From: Rhodobacteraceae bacterium QY30
GTDB lineage: Bacteria > Pseudomonadota > Alphaproteobacteria > Rhodobacterales > Rhodobacteraceae
Assembly: GCA_002356635.1 (NCBI GenBank)
Contig: CP023454.1
Span: 1,224,501 to 1,288,500 of the forward strand
Reading direction: 5' to 3'
Length of the DNA stretch: 64,000 bases
Shown: positions 34,572 to 44,472 of the stretch, in pieces
Layout of the letters: each line of letters begins with the position of its first letter
Numbering within the stretch: the stretch's first letter is position 1
The notes under the pieces: model-generated
What the model was told of the DNA's origin: nothing
The model's input: only the letters and a program-made list of their open reading frames with translations
The model's database searches: none
Translations under genes and position numbers: made by a program

Positions 34572-35453
34572 GTGACACTTCGTTCTTGCCTTGCGGCCGC
34601 TCTGGGCGCCCTTGCCGGCCTTTTCCTCACGCCCGCCCTTCTGGCGCAGTCCGATGTGCGGGTGGGGCCCGCGGCGCTTGAATCTGCGCCCGATCCGGCG
34701 GTGGTCCGGGTGGCCGAGGCGCTGCAACTTCCCGAGGTCTTCGCCGTCATGGCCGAGGAGGGGCGCGCCTATGGGGCCACGCTTGAGGAAGAGATGTTCC
34801 CCGGACAGGGCGGCGCCGGCTGGAGCCAGGATGTCGCGCGGATCTACGCGGTCGACCGGACCTATCCCGCCTTTCTGGCCGAACTCTCGAGGCGGCTGTC
34901 GGGAAACCCCGCCCTTCCCGAAATCGAGGCGCTCGTGACCACGGGTCCGGGGCGCAAGGCCAGCCTTCTGGAGGCATCGGCTCGGCGTGCCCTGCTGGAC
35001 GACGATGTCGAGGCGGCCGCGCGGATGCGGGTCGAGGAACTGGCTGGCCAGAACGATCCGCATTTCCTGCTGGTGGATCAGTTCATCGAAGCCAATGACC
35101 TGCTGGAGATCAACGTCTCGGGCGGGATGAACGGCGCCCTGGCGTTCTATGAGGGCCTGTCGGCCGGCGGCGCCTTCGAGACGCCGATGACCCCTGACGA
35201 CATGCTCCGGGAGGTCTGGGGGCAGGAGGACGCGATCCGCAGCGAGGCCGAGCTCTGGATCCGGTCGGTGCTGAACCTTGCCTATGCGCCCATGACCGAT
35301 GCGGAGCTGCGTGACTACATCCGGCTTTCGCAGGCGCGGCCGATGAAGGTGCTGAACGGTGCCCTTTACGGGGCCTTCGATCAGTCCTTCCAGTCCGTGT
35401 CGCGGGATCTGGGCCTTGCCGCAGCCCGATACATCGCCGGGGAAACGCTGTGA
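34572..35453 (+). CDS. DUF2059-family exported protein
   Basis: 293 residues. The first 29 (TLRSCLAAALGALAGLFLTPALLAQ) form a signal peptide. The C-terminal part (about 190-290) has the DUF2059 pattern: MTDAELRDYIRLSQARPMKV, then a closing helix (FDQSFQSVSRDLGLAAARY). GTG 34,572 was chosen because it starts the signal peptide; SD is weak (GGGGA about 10 bases away). Likely periplasmic, function unknown. The next gene begins 10 bases later on the same strand. Confidence 0.75.
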   Translation: MTLRSCLAAALGALAGLFLTPALLAQSDVRVGPAALESAPDPAVVRVAEALQLPEVFAVMAEEGRAYGATLEEEMFPGQGGAGWSQDVARIYAVDRTYPAFLAELSRRLSGNPALPEIEALVTTGPGRKASLLEASARRALLDDDVEAAARMRVEELAGQNDPHFLLVDQFIEANDLLEINVSGGMNGALAFYEGLSAGGAFETPMTPDDMLREVWGQEDAIRSEAELWIRSVLNLAYAPMTDAELRDYIRLSQARPMKVLNGALYGAFDQSFQSVSRDLGLAAARYIAGETL

Positions 35454-35463
35454 CGGCGGACCC

Positions 35464-36771
35464 ATGACGGGGGGAACGGACGACAGCACGGCAAAGGACG
35501 GGGACGGGGCAGGGGTTGGGGCCCGGCCGGACGCCCCGCAACGGGTGTTCCAGCGCCGGGTGCTTTACGTCCCCGGTTACGATCCTTTTCCGCCGCGCCG
35601 CTACCGAGAGTTGTATCGGCGCGAAAGCGCCCAGCAAGCGGCCGTGTCGGGCTATGCGCTTCAGGTGACAGGCCATCCGGGATGCGGCGACAACGGCTGG
35701 ACCGTTACCGCCCGCATTCCCGAGCCGGACTTGGCGCCGCAACATCCGGAGGGCATGGCGCGCTGCGCGGTGACGGTGCTGGTCTGGTCCGACATCGTGC
35801 GCGTTTCGATGCGCCACGGCATTCTGGCCACCTATGGGCAGCTTTTCCGCACCGCCTGGGTCTATCTGGGCAGCGGCGCCCTGTTCCGGCTGATGCGGCT
35901 GAGGAAGGGACCGATCCTCGCCGCGCTTTATCCGGTGGCGGTCCTGCTGCTTCAGGCGGCCTGCGCGGTGGCCCTGGGGGCCCTGGTTGCACAGTTGCTG
36001 CGGCCCGGGCTTGGCGCTTTCCTGGCGGTGTTGTCTGCTGCGGGCGTGGCCTGGGGTGTCCTTGCGGGGTTCCGGCGCCTCGACCATCGGATCTATGCCC
36101 ATTACCTTATGCATGACTATGCCTTCGCGGCGGGTGACCGGGGCGCCTATCCCGCACCGCTGGAAGGCTTCATCACCCGCGCCGCCCGGCGGATCGTCGG
36201 GGCGCTGGCAGAACCCGTGGATGAAGTGCTGGTCATCGGTCATTCGTCTGGCGCGCACCTGGCGGTCTCGGCGGTTGCCGAGGCGCTGCGCATCCGCGGA
36301 CAGGCCGGGGGACCGGCTTTGGCGCTGCTGACGCTGGGCCAGTCGATCCCGATGCTGTCCTTCCTCCCGCGCGCCGAACGGTTGCGGGCGGATCTGCACG
36401 ATCTGGCGGCGGATGACCGGCTGTTCTGGCTGGATGTTTCGGCGCCGGGCGACGGCTGCAGCTTTGCGCTTTGTGATCCCGTCGCGGTCAGCGGTGTGGC
36501 CCCGGCGGTCAAGCGTGGGCCGCTGGTGGTGTCGGCCGCCTTCCGCCATACGCTGTCGCCGACGCGCTGGCAGGCTTTGCGCCGACGGTATCTGCGGCTG
36601 CACTTCCAGTATCTTTGCGCCTTCGACCGACCGGGCGATTACGATTATTTCCGCATCACGGCGGGTCCGGTCACGCTCGCCCGGCGTTATGACGGCCGCA
36701 GGCCCTCGCCACGGCGGATCGAGACGCCGCAAGGCCGCTACCGCAGCCGAACAGTTCCGGTGACGCGATGA
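35464..36771 (+). CDS. lipase-like alpha/beta hydrolase with two membrane segments
   Basis: 435 residues. Two hydrophobic segments are at about 160-190 (ILAALYPVAVLLLQAACAVA) and 193-218 (LGAFLAVLSAAGVAWGVLAG). After them VIGHSSGAHLAV near residue 258 is a nucleophile-elbow G-x-S-x-G, and HTLSPTRW near 365 may hold the catalytic His. It starts with YVPGYDPFPPRRYRELY, which looks like the first strand of the hydrolase fold. The stop overlaps the P450 start (ATGA), so both may act on a shared hydrophobic substrate (inference). Confidence 0.75.
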   Translation: MTGGTDDSTAKDGDGAGVGARPDAPQRVFQRRVLYVPGYDPFPPRRYRELYRRESAQQAAVSGYALQVTGHPGCGDNGWTVTARIPEPDLAPQHPEGMARCAVTVLVWSDIVRVSMRHGILATYGQLFRTAWVYLGSGALFRLMRLRKGPILAALYPVAVLLLQAACAVALGALVAQLLRPGLGAFLAVLSAAGVAWGVLAGFRRLDHRIYAHYLMHDYAFAAGDRGAYPAPLEGFITRAARRIVGALAEPVDEVLVIGHSSGAHLAVSAVAEALRIRGQAGGPALALLTLGQSIPMLSFLPRAERLRADLHDLAADDRLFWLDVSAPGDGCSFALCDPVAVSGVAPAVKRGPLVVSAAFRHTLSPTRWQALRRRYLRLHFQYLCAFDRPGDYDYFRITAGPVTLARRYDGRRPSPRRIETPQGRYRSRTVPVTR

Positions 36772-38129
36772 TCCCGCCCAAGCCCGCCGCGCGGCGCGAC
36801 GGGATGCGGTTCTGGCAGCGCCTGCGCGCCTTTCGCCTGGACATCCTGTCGGCCCAGCCTGCGCGCCTGTATCGCGCCTGGATGGCCGAATTCCGGACAC
36901 CCTTTTTCCGGTCCTACCTCTGCAATGATCCCGTCCTGATCGACCGGGTTCTGGGGTCTGACGCCGAGAATTTCCCCAAGTCCGACCGCGTGCGGGAGGG
37001 GCTTGCGCCGCTGCTTGGCCGTTCGGTTTTCGTCACGAACGGCGACGAATGGCAGCGTCAGCGGCGTATCATCGACCCTGCCTTCGCCGCGGGGCGCGTC
37101 CTTGGGATGCAGCCAACCATGATGGCGGCGGCCGAGGCCGCGGCGGGCCGGTTGCACGGCGTGGACGGCGTCGTCGATGTCGAGCCGCTGACAAGCCATG
37201 CGGCGGCGGACGTGATCTTTCGCACCCTCTTCTCGGTCCCGATCGACGATCGGGAAGCCAGCGCCGTCTACCACCAGTTCCGGGCCTACCAGCGGGCGCA
37301 GCCGCTTCTGAACCTGGCGGCGTTCCTGCCGCTTCCGGCCTGGCTGCCCCGGTTCCATCGCCGCGACACCCGCCGGTCGGCGGGACGGATCCGGGCGCTG
37401 ATCTCGGATCTGGTCGACCGCCGTGCGGCCGCGCTGGTCCGGGGCGATGCGCCCGACGATCTGGCAACCCGGCTGCTGACCACGCCGGACCCCCAGACGG
37501 GCCGCCGGTTCACCGCTGCCGAAGTGGTCGACCAGGTGGCGATCTTCTTCCTGGCGGGGCATGAGACGACGGCATCGGCACTGGCATGGTCGCTGTATCT
37601 GGTGGCCTCGGATTCCGCCCTGCAGGACAGTCTTGCTGCCGAGGCCCGCGCGATGGACCCCGGTCGTGCCGGTGCGCTGGTTGCCCAGCTTCCGCTGGCA
37701 CGCGACGTGTTTCGCGAGGCTTTGCGCCTGTACCCACCGGTGCCGATGATGGTGCGGCAGGCGCGCTGCCCCGTCACCTTTCGCGGCCGTGCGGTGAAAC
37801 CTGGCAGCCAGATCGTCCTGTCGCCCTGGCATCTGCACCGCCACGAACGGCTTTGGAACCGTCCCGATGCCTTCGACCCCGGACGCTGGCAGACCGAGGC
37901 GGGACGCGCGTCGGCGCGCACGGCCTATCTGCCCTTCTCGAAAGGCGCGCGCGTCTGCCCGGGTGCAGGTTTCGCGATGGCAGAAGGGCCGATTCTGCTG
38001 TCGCGCCTGCTTCGGGATCTGCGATTGTTGCCAGCCGAGCCCGTTCCCATCCCGGTTGCCCATCTGACTGTTCGCGCTTCGGCGGGTATCCACCTGCACA
38101 TATCGCCACGTTTCCCACCGGACTGTTGA
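36768..38129 (+). CDS. cytochrome P450
   Basis: 453 residues. The I-helix motif FFLAGHETTASAL (oxygen activation) is near 262-274, the E-x-x-R motif FREALRLYPP near 311, and the haem-binding loop PFSKGARVCPGAGFA near 388-402 with the axial Cys near 397. It lacks an N-terminal membrane anchor, as is usual for bacterial P450s, and needs a separate ferredoxin partner; none is in the vicinity except perhaps the Fe-S protein at 46,548. It is translationally coupled to the hydrolase upstream. The substrate is not predictable. Confidence 0.92.
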   Translation: MIPPKPAARRDGMRFWQRLRAFRLDILSAQPARLYRAWMAEFRTPFFRSYLCNDPVLIDRVLGSDAENFPKSDRVREGLAPLLGRSVFVTNGDEWQRQRRIIDPAFAAGRVLGMQPTMMAAAEAAAGRLHGVDGVVDVEPLTSHAAADVIFRTLFSVPIDDREASAVYHQFRAYQRAQPLLNLAAFLPLPAWLPRFHRRDTRRSAGRIRALISDLVDRRAAALVRGDAPDDLATRLLTTPDPQTGRRFTAAEVVDQVAIFFLAGHETTASALAWSLYLVASDSALQDSLAAEARAMDPGRAGALVAQLPLARDVFREALRLYPPVPMMVRQARCPVTFRGRAVKPGSQIVLSPWHLHRHERLWNRPDAFDPGRWQTEAGRASARTAYLPFSKGARVCPGAGFAMAEGPILLSRLLRDLRLLPAEPVPIPVAHLTVRASAGIHLHISPRFPPDC

Positions 38130-38267
38130 CGGCTGCGGCATCATTCCTTCATCCTGATCAAACTTTTCGATCTGTGGGTGGCCGGGCCTCTCACGTTTTT
38201 TGCGTAACGATTTCAGGCACGGGTTCGCGGCGAATGTCTGGACCGTGCTTCCCGTGAAAGGGATGGG

Positions 38268-38537
38268 ATGAAGGTATTGATGGCCGCCGAACCCGACTCC
38301 GAGGAAGATCGTCGTCCCGCCAGCCCGCTGCGCATAGCGGTGCCGACCTTCGGGATCCTGACAGACGTCGTCGCGCCGGTCATGGAACGCGGACTGGTGT
38401 CCCGCGAAGAGATCATCGAGATGTTCCGCGACCGCCTGCGCCCGACAACGAAACCGGATCGACGCCCCGCCATCGACGAGGCGAGCCAAGCCGCCATCGC
38501 CCGCCGCCTGCGGCAGGCGCTTTATCCGAAGGACTGA
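38268..38537 (+). CDS. small hypothetical protein
   Basis: 89 residues, no signal peptide or membrane segment. The middle (PLRIAVPTFGILTDVVAPVM, then SREEIIEMFRDRLRP) suggests a compact helical protein. ATG 38,268 has AAGGGATGGG just upstream. It converges with the ribbon-helix-helix gene, one base apart. I do not recognise a family; GC3-rich codon use supports it as a real gene. Confidence 0.6.
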   Translation: MKVLMAAEPDSEEDRRPASPLRIAVPTFGILTDVVAPVMERGLVSREEIIEMFRDRLRPTTKPDRRPAIDEASQAAIARRLRQALYPKD

Positions 38538-38538
38538 C

Positions 38539-38772
38539 CTACCTGCCGCCCAGACCCGCGCGCTCGGTCAGGTTCTGCAGGACATACAGCCGGATCGCGG
38601 TGGCAAGGCCCGTGTCCGGCCCGCGGCTGGCATCGATCTCGGCGGCAAGGGCGTTGATGGGACGATCCTGGGCCTGGGCCAGGGCGCGGAAGGCCCGCCA
38701 GAATTCCTCCTCCAGCGAAACGCTCGTGCGATGGCCATTCAGCGTCAGCGAGCGTTTGACGGGACGGCTCAT
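38539..38772 (-). CDS. ribbon-helix-helix domain protein
   Basis: 77 residues. KRSLTLNGHRTSVSLEEEFW gives the beta strand, then FRALAQAQDRPINALAAEID and ATAIRLYVLQNL form the helices of a RHH-4 type fold found in alphaproteobacterial antitoxin-like and regulatory proteins. The start overlaps the stop of the DUF4169 gene by four bases, so the two are coupled. It is probably DNA binding. Confidence 0.8.
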   Translation of the reverse strand: MSRPVKRSLTLNGHRTSVSLEEEFWRAFRALAQAQDRPINALAAEIDASRGPDTGLATAIRLYVLQNLTERAGLGGR

Positions 38773-38990
38773 CCGCCGCCCTCGGCGTCCGGCCCATTTT
38801 CGGGATGGCCCGTGCCCCGATCGCGCTGGTGGTCATCCAGGTGCCGCGCCGCCTTGTCCCGCGCCGCGGCCTCGGCCTGCCGCTGGGCCTTGGTGAGACC
38901 GAATTTCGCGGCATTCGCGTTCCCTTGCGCGCGGTCCTTCGCGCGCGCAAGGGCTTTTTTCGCCTGCCGAAGATTGATGACTTCGGCCAT
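38769..38990 (-). CDS. DUF4169 family protein
   Basis: 73 residues, very basic and helical: MAEVINLRQAKKALARAKDR followed by ANAAKFGLTKAQRQAEAAAR, the DUF4169 signature. It starts 5 bases after the fumC stop on the same strand and overlaps the RHH gene, so fumC - DUF4169 - RHH may be one transcript. This trio is common in Rhodobacteraceae. The function is unknown. Confidence 0.85.
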   Translation of the reverse strand: MAEVINLRQAKKALARAKDRAQGNANAAKFGLTKAQRQAEAAARDKAARHLDDHQRDRGTGHPENGPDAEGGG

Positions 38991-38995
38991 GTCGA

Positions 38996-40390
38996 TCAGT
39001 CCTCGGGGCCGACCATCAGTTCTGGCCGCACCACGCGGTCGAAGGTCTCTCCATCGACATAACCCAGCGCGATGGCTTCCTCGCGCAGTGTCGTGCCATT
39101 CTTGTGCGCGGTCTTGGCGACCTTGGTGGCCGCGTCATAGCCGATCGTGGGTGCGAGCGCCGTGACCAGCATCAGGCTTTCCTTCATCAGCTTGTCGATC
39201 CGCGCCACGTTGGCCTGCGTGCCCACCACCATGTTGTCGGTGAAGCTGCCCGCCGCGTCGCCCAGAAGCTGCATTGATTGCAGGACGTTGTAGGACATCA
39301 TCGGGTTGTAGACGTTCAGTTCGAAATGACCCTGCGACCCGGCAAAGCCCACGGCGGCGTCGTTGCCCATGACATGCGCGCAGACCATCGTCAGCGCTTC
39401 GGCCTGGGTCGGGTTGACCTTGCCCGGCATGATCGACGATCCGGGTTCGTTCTCCGGCAGGATCAGCTCGCCCAGGCCCGAACGCGGGCCGGAGCCCAGA
39501 AGCCGCAGGTCGTTCGCGATCTTGAAGAGCGAGGCCGCAATGGTCTTCAGCACGCCCGAGAACATGACCATGGCGTCATGCGCCGCCAGCGCCTCGAACT
39601 TGTTGGGGGCGGTCACGAAGGGCAGGGCGGTGATTTCCGCGATCTTGGCGGCGATCGCCACGTCCCACCCTTTTTTTGTGTTCAGACCGGTGCCGACGGC
39701 GGTGCCGCCCTGCGCCAGTTCATAGATCTCGGGCAGGACTTTCTTCACCCGCATGATGCCTTGCGCCACCTGATGGGCATAGCCGCCGAATTCCTGGCCC
39801 AGCGTCAGGGGCGTGGCGTCCTGCGTATGGGTGCGGCCGATCTTGATGATGTCCTTGAATTCCTCGGACTTGGCCGCCAGCGCCTTGTGCAGCTTTTCCA
39901 GCCCCGGGATCAGCACGTCGCGCGCCACCATGCCGATGGCGACATGCATCGCGGTCGGGAAGGTGTCGTTCGAGGATTGGCCCATGTTCACATGGTCATT
40001 CGGGTGAACGGGCTTTTTCGACCCCATCTCGCCGCCGAGGATCTCGATCGCGCGGTTCGAAATCACCTCGTTCGCGTTCATGTTCGATTGCGTGCCCGAC
40101 CCCGTCTGCCAGACGACCAGCGGGAAGTTGTCGTCGAACTTGCCGGCGACGACTTCGGATGCGGCCTGAACCATCGCCTTGCCGATCGCGGGGTCCAGCT
40201 TGCCGGTCGCCATGTTCACTTCGGCTGCGGCCTGCTTGATCACGCCCAGGGCGCGGATGATGGCGACGGGCTGCTTTTCCCAGCCGATCGGGAAGTTCTG
40301 GATCGAACGCTGGGTCTGCGCGCCCCAGTACTTGTCGGCAGGAACCTCCAGCGGGCCGAAGCTGTCGGTCTCGGTTCTGGTCTTGGTCAT
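38996..40390 (-). CDS. fumC: fumarate hydratase class II
   Basis: 464 residues, full length for FumC. It converts fumarate to L-malate in the citric acid cycle without an iron-sulfur cluster. The superfamily signature [13 protein letters not shown] is near residue 317-329; [20 protein letters not shown] near 130-149 and [19 protein letters not shown] near 96-114 form the active site. The C-terminal end is [20 protein letters not shown]. It is the first gene of a leftward string with the DUF4169 and RHH genes. Confidence 0.97.
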   Translation of the reverse strand: MTKTRTETDSFGPLEVPADKYWGAQTQRSIQNFPIGWEKQPVAIIRALGVIKQAAAEVNMATGKLDPAIGKAMVQAASEVVAGKFDDNFPLVVWQTGSGTQSNMNANEVISNRAIEILGGEMGSKKPVHPNDHVNMGQSSNDTFPTAMHVAIGMVARDVLIPGLEKLHKALAAKSEEFKDIIKIGRTHTQDATPLTLGQEFGGYAHQVAQGIMRVKKVLPEIYELAQGGTAVGTGLNTKKGWDVAIAAKIAEITALPFVTAPNKFEALAAHDAMVMFSGVLKTIAASLFKIANDLRLLGSGPRSGLGELILPENEPGSSIMPGKVNPTQAEALTMVCAHVMGNDAAVGFAGSQGHFELNVYNPMMSYNVLQSMQLLGDAAGSFTDNMVVGTQANVARIDKLMKESLMLVTALAPTIGYDAATKVAKTAHKNGTTLREEAIALGYVDGETFDRVVRPELMVGPED

Positions 40391-40481
40391 GGCATGTCCC
40401 CGGGATTGCTGTCGCGCCCGGTTCTAGTGCGCCCGCCGCGGTCTTGCAATCGGCATACCGTCGCATACCGAGGTCGCGGCG

Positions 40482-40937
40482 TTATTTGCGCCACTTGTCC
40501 AGGCTGACCACCTCGGCATCCTGCCGGGGTGCCGGAGTCGGATCATTGTCGTCGTCCCCGCCGTCGTCGTCCTCGTCCTCGGTGTCCTGGCTTTCGAATC
40601 GCAGGCCAAATTCGACGGAAGGATCGACGAAGGTGCGGATGGCATCGAAAGGCACGTACAGCGGTTCGGCCACATCCCCGAAGTTCAGCGTGATCGCAAA
40701 GCCCTCGTCATCCACGCTCAGGTCGTCATACCAGTTCTGGATGACGATGGTCATCTCCTCGGGGTAGCGGTCGCGCAGGCGCGGTGCCACCTGGGCGTCA
40801 GGGTGGCGCGTGTCGAAGGTGATGAAGAAATGGTGGTCGCCTGGCAGGCCATCCGCCTCCACCCCACGCAGAACCTCGATGATCAGTCCGCGCATCGCGC
40901 GATGCATCAATGTGCCATAGTCAATGGAGCGGGGCAT
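40482..40937 (-). CDS. SspB-family ClpXP adaptor protein
   Basis: 151 residues. IDYGTLMHRAMRGLIIEVLR and DDEGFAITLNFGDVAEPLYV, FDAIRTFVDPSVEFGLRFE are the SspB-alpha fold; an acidic linker (EDEDDDGGDDDNDP) leads to VVSLDKWRK, the C-terminal ClpX-binding tail. In alphaproteobacteria SspB delivers ssrA-tagged proteins to ClpXP. ATG 40,937 was chosen over 40,970 because family similarity begins at MPRSIDYG. Confidence 0.88.
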   Translation of the reverse strand: MPRSIDYGTLMHRAMRGLIIEVLRGVEADGLPGDHHFFITFDTRHPDAQVAPRLRDRYPEEMTIVIQNWYDDLSVDDEGFAITLNFGDVAEPLYVPFDAIRTFVDPSVEFGLRFESQDTEDEDDDGGDDDNDPTPAPRQDAEVVSLDKWRK

Positions 40938-41012
40938 GGTGTCTTTCGATGACTGCTTTTCGATCAGCATAGGGGATTTGTGCCCGAAGAAAAGTCCCCG
41001 GTCCGCGGAAAG

Positions 41013-42293
41013 CTACAAGGACAGGGCCAGGATTCCGCCCCCCGCCGCCAGAAGCAGGACCAGTGACAGCGGCCAGTGCAGCCGCAAAAGCGCGAACCCG
41101 GCCAGGAACGCCAGCCCCAGCGCCCGCAGGTCCAGCGTGGCGGGATCGGGAAGCAGCAGGTGGACGGGGCCGAATTCCCAGGGCGTCAGGTGCGCGAAAA
41201 GAACATGCAGCGCGAACCACAGCGCCAGATTGCCGATCACGCCCACCACGGCGGCGGTCACCCCCTGCATCGCCGCCGCAAGGGCGGCCCGGTGCGACAG
41301 CCAGTCGATGTAGGGCGCAAAGGCGAAGATCCACAGAAAGCAGGGAACGAACGTTACCCACAGCGTCAGCGCCGCCGCCCCCAGCGCCATCCCGGTGCCC
41401 CCCTGCGCCATGCCTGCAAGATAGGCCACGAACTCCGTGACCAGGATCAGCGGCCCGGGCGTGGTTTCGGCCAGCCCCAGTGCGTCCATCATCTGCGCGG
41501 TGCTGATCCAGCCGTAATCCTGCACGACCATCTGCGTCATGTAGGCCAGCACCGCATAGGCGCCCCCGAAGGTCACCACGGCGAGTTTCGAGAAGAACAG
41601 GCCAAGCTGCAAAAGGAAGTCCTGCCCGGAAAGGCCCAGCAGGACCAGCGGCGCCGTCCAAAGCGCCGCGCCGGCCAGAAGCACGGGCAGCAGCGACGTG
41701 ACATGGGGTGGCGCGGCCTGGTCGACGGGCGCCGAGGTCCGTCCATCCAGCCAGAACGCACCCGCCAAGGCGGCAAGGATGATGACCATCGGGAAGGGCA
41801 GGTTGAACACCGCCAGCCCGACAAAGCCCGCCGCCGCGATCAGCCGTTGGCGTCCTCCCGTCAGCGCCCGGCGCGACACGCGCAGCAGCGCCTCGATCAC
41901 CACGATCACCACGGCGGCCTTGATGCCGAAGAACAGCGCCGACACCACCGGGATGTGGCCCCAGGCCGCATAGGCCGCCGCCAGCGCCAGGATGACCAGC
42001 GCGCCCGGGATCACGAACAGCAGTCCCGCGATCAGCCCGCCGGGGATGCCGCGCAGGCGCCAGCCGGCATAAGTCGCAAGCTGCATCGCCTCGGGGCCGG
42101 GCAGCAGCATGCAGAAGGACAGCGCGCGCAGGAATTCCGCTTCGGACAGGCAGCGGCGGTTGTCGACCAGTTCCCGGTGCATGAGCGCGATCTGCGCTGC
42201 CGGTCCGCCGAAGGACATCAGCCCGATGCGGGTGAAGGTGCGCCAGAAGGCGCCCCTTTCGGTCATCTCTCCGCCGGTGGCGTGTTCGGTCAT
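41013..42293 (-). CDS. chrA: chromate transporter, long-chain ChrA type
   Basis: 426 residues in two homologous halves. FTRIGLMSFGGPAAQIALM near residue 20-38 and FSKLAVVTFGGAYAVLAYM near 235-253 are the paired ChrA motifs, followed by LLPGPEAMQLATY and LAETTPGPLILVTEF. About 10-12 membrane segments are visible. Proteins of this family export chromate in exchange for other ions and give chromate resistance; sulfate specificity cannot be excluded. Confidence 0.92.
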   Translation of the reverse strand: MTEHATGGEMTERGAFWRTFTRIGLMSFGGPAAQIALMHRELVDNRRCLSEAEFLRALSFCMLLPGPEAMQLATYAGWRLRGIPGGLIAGLLFVIPGALVILALAAAYAAWGHIPVVSALFFGIKAAVVIVVIEALLRVSRRALTGGRQRLIAAAGFVGLAVFNLPFPMVIILAALAGAFWLDGRTSAPVDQAAPPHVTSLLPVLLAGAALWTAPLVLLGLSGQDFLLQLGLFFSKLAVVTFGGAYAVLAYMTQMVVQDYGWISTAQMMDALGLAETTPGPLILVTEFVAYLAGMAQGGTGMALGAAALTLWVTFVPCFLWIFAFAPYIDWLSHRAALAAAMQGVTAAVVGVIGNLALWFALHVLFAHLTPWEFGPVHLLLPDPATLDLRALGLAFLAGFALLRLHWPLSLVLLLAAGGGILALSL

Positions 42294-42419
42294 TCTGGCG
42301 CTCCTGCAAGGGGGGCGGTCGCATCGGCCCGAACGCCGGGCCGCCGTCCGGCCCGGGCCCGTCCCTTAGCCGCAGAGTGTAACGGTTTTCCGGGGGCTGC
42401 CGGAAGCCGGATCCGCCGT

Positions 42420-42845
42420 TCAGCCGATGGTTTCGCCCGACAGCAGCAGCGCCAGCGCGTCGCGGGGCAATTGCCCGGTCTGTTCGAAGAAGGTCAGAAG
42501 GTCGAAGCTGTTGTAGGCCTCGGCCACCAGGCCGTTTTCCACCCGCATCATGCACATCCCCGAGGCTTCGATGCGGTCGATTCCATTCGCGGTCAGGGCT
42601 TCGGCGGTCACATGGGCAAACAGCCAGTCGCCCTGTTCGACGACGCGGTTATAGCGGACCGCGATGTCGCGGATGCCCGCCCGAAAGGCCGGGACCAGCA
42701 CCTTGAAGTCGTTGGGCCCCACCTCACCCTCGCCCATCATCCCGTGCGCTGCGGTCCGCGGGGTGAAGAAGCGGTCGATCGCGGCGATGTCGCCTTCGAT
42801 CCAGACAGTCCGGTAGAAGTCTTTCAGCAGGTCGATGTGCGACAT
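42420..42845 (-). CDS. SnoaL-like / NTF2-fold protein
   Basis: 141 residues. The start MSHIDLLKDFYRTVWIEGDI and later GMCMMRVENGLVAEAYNSFD fit the SnoaL-like polyketide-cyclase/NTF2 fold used by small hydrolases and ester cyclases. ATG 42,845 (with GGGGA upstream) was preferred over an upstream in-frame start. The residues after 120 (LPRDALALLLSGETIG) form a closing helix. The reaction is unknown. Confidence 0.75.
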   Translation of the reverse strand: MSHIDLLKDFYRTVWIEGDIAAIDRFFTPRTAAHGMMGEGEVGPNDFKVLVPAFRAGIRDIAVRYNRVVEQGDWLFAHVTAEALTANGIDRIEASGMCMMRVENGLVAEAYNSFDLLTFFEQTGQLPRDALALLLSGETIG

Positions 42846-43290
42846 TTCATATCCCCATGAATGTTCGCCATCCACCTTAGCGCGCGGAAGGTTTCCATGC
42901 GGTTAAGGATCGCAAACTGCAAGCCGCCGTCATTGCGAAAGGGGAAAGTGCAGGTTTCTGTTGCCAGGTACCTGCGAACCCCGCCTTACGCGGCTAAGCG
43001 AAAGGACTTAGTTTCGGCGACTCGAACTGCTTACGCAGCCAGAGCCATTGCCGGAGCACGGTTGTCGTTGGCAACTGTACATTTCGGACCGATAACGGTG
43101 GCACCCCGCCGAGACAAAGCTAACCCCTTTAGGCGTTCGTCGATCCTGTTTCGGCCCCATTCGCCCCCAACGAGGGATGGTGATGGTGGAGCCGCCGGGT
43201 ACCGCCCCCGGGTCCGATCCGATTATTACGAGCGCGTTTATGTCCATAGCCCCGGTTGCCCGAGGCACGACCAATATAGGGGCATGGAAA
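42846..43290. other. 445-bp intergenic region
   Basis: No gene or RNA that I can support. It separates the divergent-looking SnoaL-like gene (start at its left edge) from the bmt terminator. The part 42,880-43,140 is less GC-rich than its surroundings and may hold the promoter of the leftward SnoaL-like gene. No ORF here has convincing codon usage. Confidence 0.4.
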
Positions 43291-43319
43291 CGCCCCCGCA
43301 AGGCCGGCCTGCGGGGGCG
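43291..43319 (-). terminator. Rho-independent terminator after bmt
   Basis: A perfect 10-bp stem (CGCCCCCGCA and TGCGGGGGCG) with a loop containing GGCCGGCC, read on the minus strand into GTTTCC. It lies 22 bases after the bmt stop. The T-run is short, so efficiency is uncertain. Confidence 0.6.
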
Positions 43320-43340
43320 CATGTCCAGCGCTTGGCGGTA

Positions 43341-44351
43341 TCAGTGACGGCGGCCGCGGCGTTCGCGGGCCGGGGCGGCATCATCGCCGGTCCCGTCGCT
43401 GGCCGACGAGAAGGCGCCAAGCTTCGCCGCGATTTCATCCAGCGTCGGACGGTTGCCGCGCGGGCGGGTTTCCAGCGCCGCGCGCATGGCGCGCAGGTGT
43501 TCGGGCATGGTGCCGCAGCAGCCGCCGATGATCGTGGCGCCCGCATCGCGCGCAAGGACGGCGTAATCCGCCATCAGGTCGGGCGTCCCGTCGTAGTGGA
43601 TATGGCCGTCATGGTATTTCGGGATGCCGGCGTTCCCCTTGGCGATCAGCGGCCGCGTCGGTCCGGCGGCGACAAAGCCCAGAAGCGTGCGCATCAGGTC
43701 CGCCGCCCCCACGCCACAGTTGGCGCCGAAGGCAATCGGCGGGTTGGGCAGCTTTTCGACCATCGCCACCATCTGCGCGGAGGTGAAGCCCATCATCGTC
43801 CGGCCCGCGGTGTCGAAGCTCATCGTGCCGCACCAGGGCATCCCGGCAAGCAGGAAGGCTTCGGCGGCGGCCTTGAATTCCTCGGGGGCGGAAATGGTTT
43901 CCACCCACAGCACATCCGCGCCGCCTTCCTTCAGCCCTTCGGCCTGTTCGTGGAACATCTCGACCGCGCGTTCATGCGTCAGCGTGCCCATCGGCTCGAA
44001 GATTTCGCCGGTCGGACCGACCGAACCCGCGACGACCACGGTGCGTCCGGCCGCATCGGCGATTTCGCGGCCAAGGCTGGCCGCCACGCGGTTGATCTCG
44101 CGCACCCGGCCCTCTGCGCCATGCAGCTTCAGGCGGCTGGCGTTGCCACCGAAGGAGTTGGTCAGGAACAGGTCGCTGCCCGCCTCGACGGCATTGCGGT
44201 AAAGGGTGCGGATGTCGTCGGGCCGCTCGAAGTTCCAGAACTCCGGTGCCTCGCCCGAGGAGAGGCCCATGTTGAACAGGTTCGTGCCGGTCGCACCGTC
44301 GGCCAGCAGCCAGTCACGGGTTTGCAGAAGCTTCGACAGCGGGTCTGACAT
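43341..44351 (-). CDS. bmt: betaine-homocysteine / cobalamin-independent S-methyltransferase
   Basis: 336 residues. [20 protein letters not shown] at the start, [12 protein letters not shown] near 230 and [16 protein letters not shown] near 292-307 place the three zinc-binding cysteines of homocysteine S-methyltransferases. The close match to Rhodobacteraceae Bmt suggests betaine as methyl donor, forming methionine and dimethylglycine. It also has a charged C-terminal tail. I looked for a SAM-type riboswitch upstream and did not recognise one. Confidence 0.85.
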   Translation of the reverse strand: MSDPLSKLLQTRDWLLADGATGTNLFNMGLSSGEAPEFWNFERPDDIRTLYRNAVEAGSDLFLTNSFGGNASRLKLHGAEGRVREINRVAASLGREIADAAGRTVVVAGSVGPTGEIFEPMGTLTHERAVEMFHEQAEGLKEGGADVLWVETISAPEEFKAAAEAFLLAGMPWCGTMSFDTAGRTMMGFTSAQMVAMVEKLPNPPIAFGANCGVGAADLMRTLLGFVAAGPTRPLIAKGNAGIPKYHDGHIHYDGTPDLMADYAVLARDAGATIIGGCCGTMPEHLRAMRAALETRPRGNRPTLDEIAAKLGAFSSASDGTGDDAAPARERRGRRH

Positions 44352-44472
44352 GGGTCGGGCCTTTCAACTGGGCATTGCCGGGACGATGTGTCCCCGGTTC
44401 AGTTTCTCATACTTCGGAGCCATCGCAAGGTAAATGCAGGGCCATCCGGTGCCGTGCCCCCGCCGCGACAGC

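Noticed and set aside
36738-38489. 583-codon open frame opposite the P450 gene
   Set aside because: The P450 haem loop, E-x-x-R and I-helix on the plus strand are decisive; the antisense frame has no motif.
38268-38772. Toxin-antitoxin pair formed by the 89-residue protein and the RHH protein
   Set aside because: The two genes are convergent, not co-transcribed, and the RHH gene is coupled to DUF4169 and fumC.
44352-44470. SAM-type riboswitch upstream of bmt
   Set aside because: The leader has one small GC hairpin, but I could not place the conserved SAM-II or SAM/SAH core and pseudoknot.
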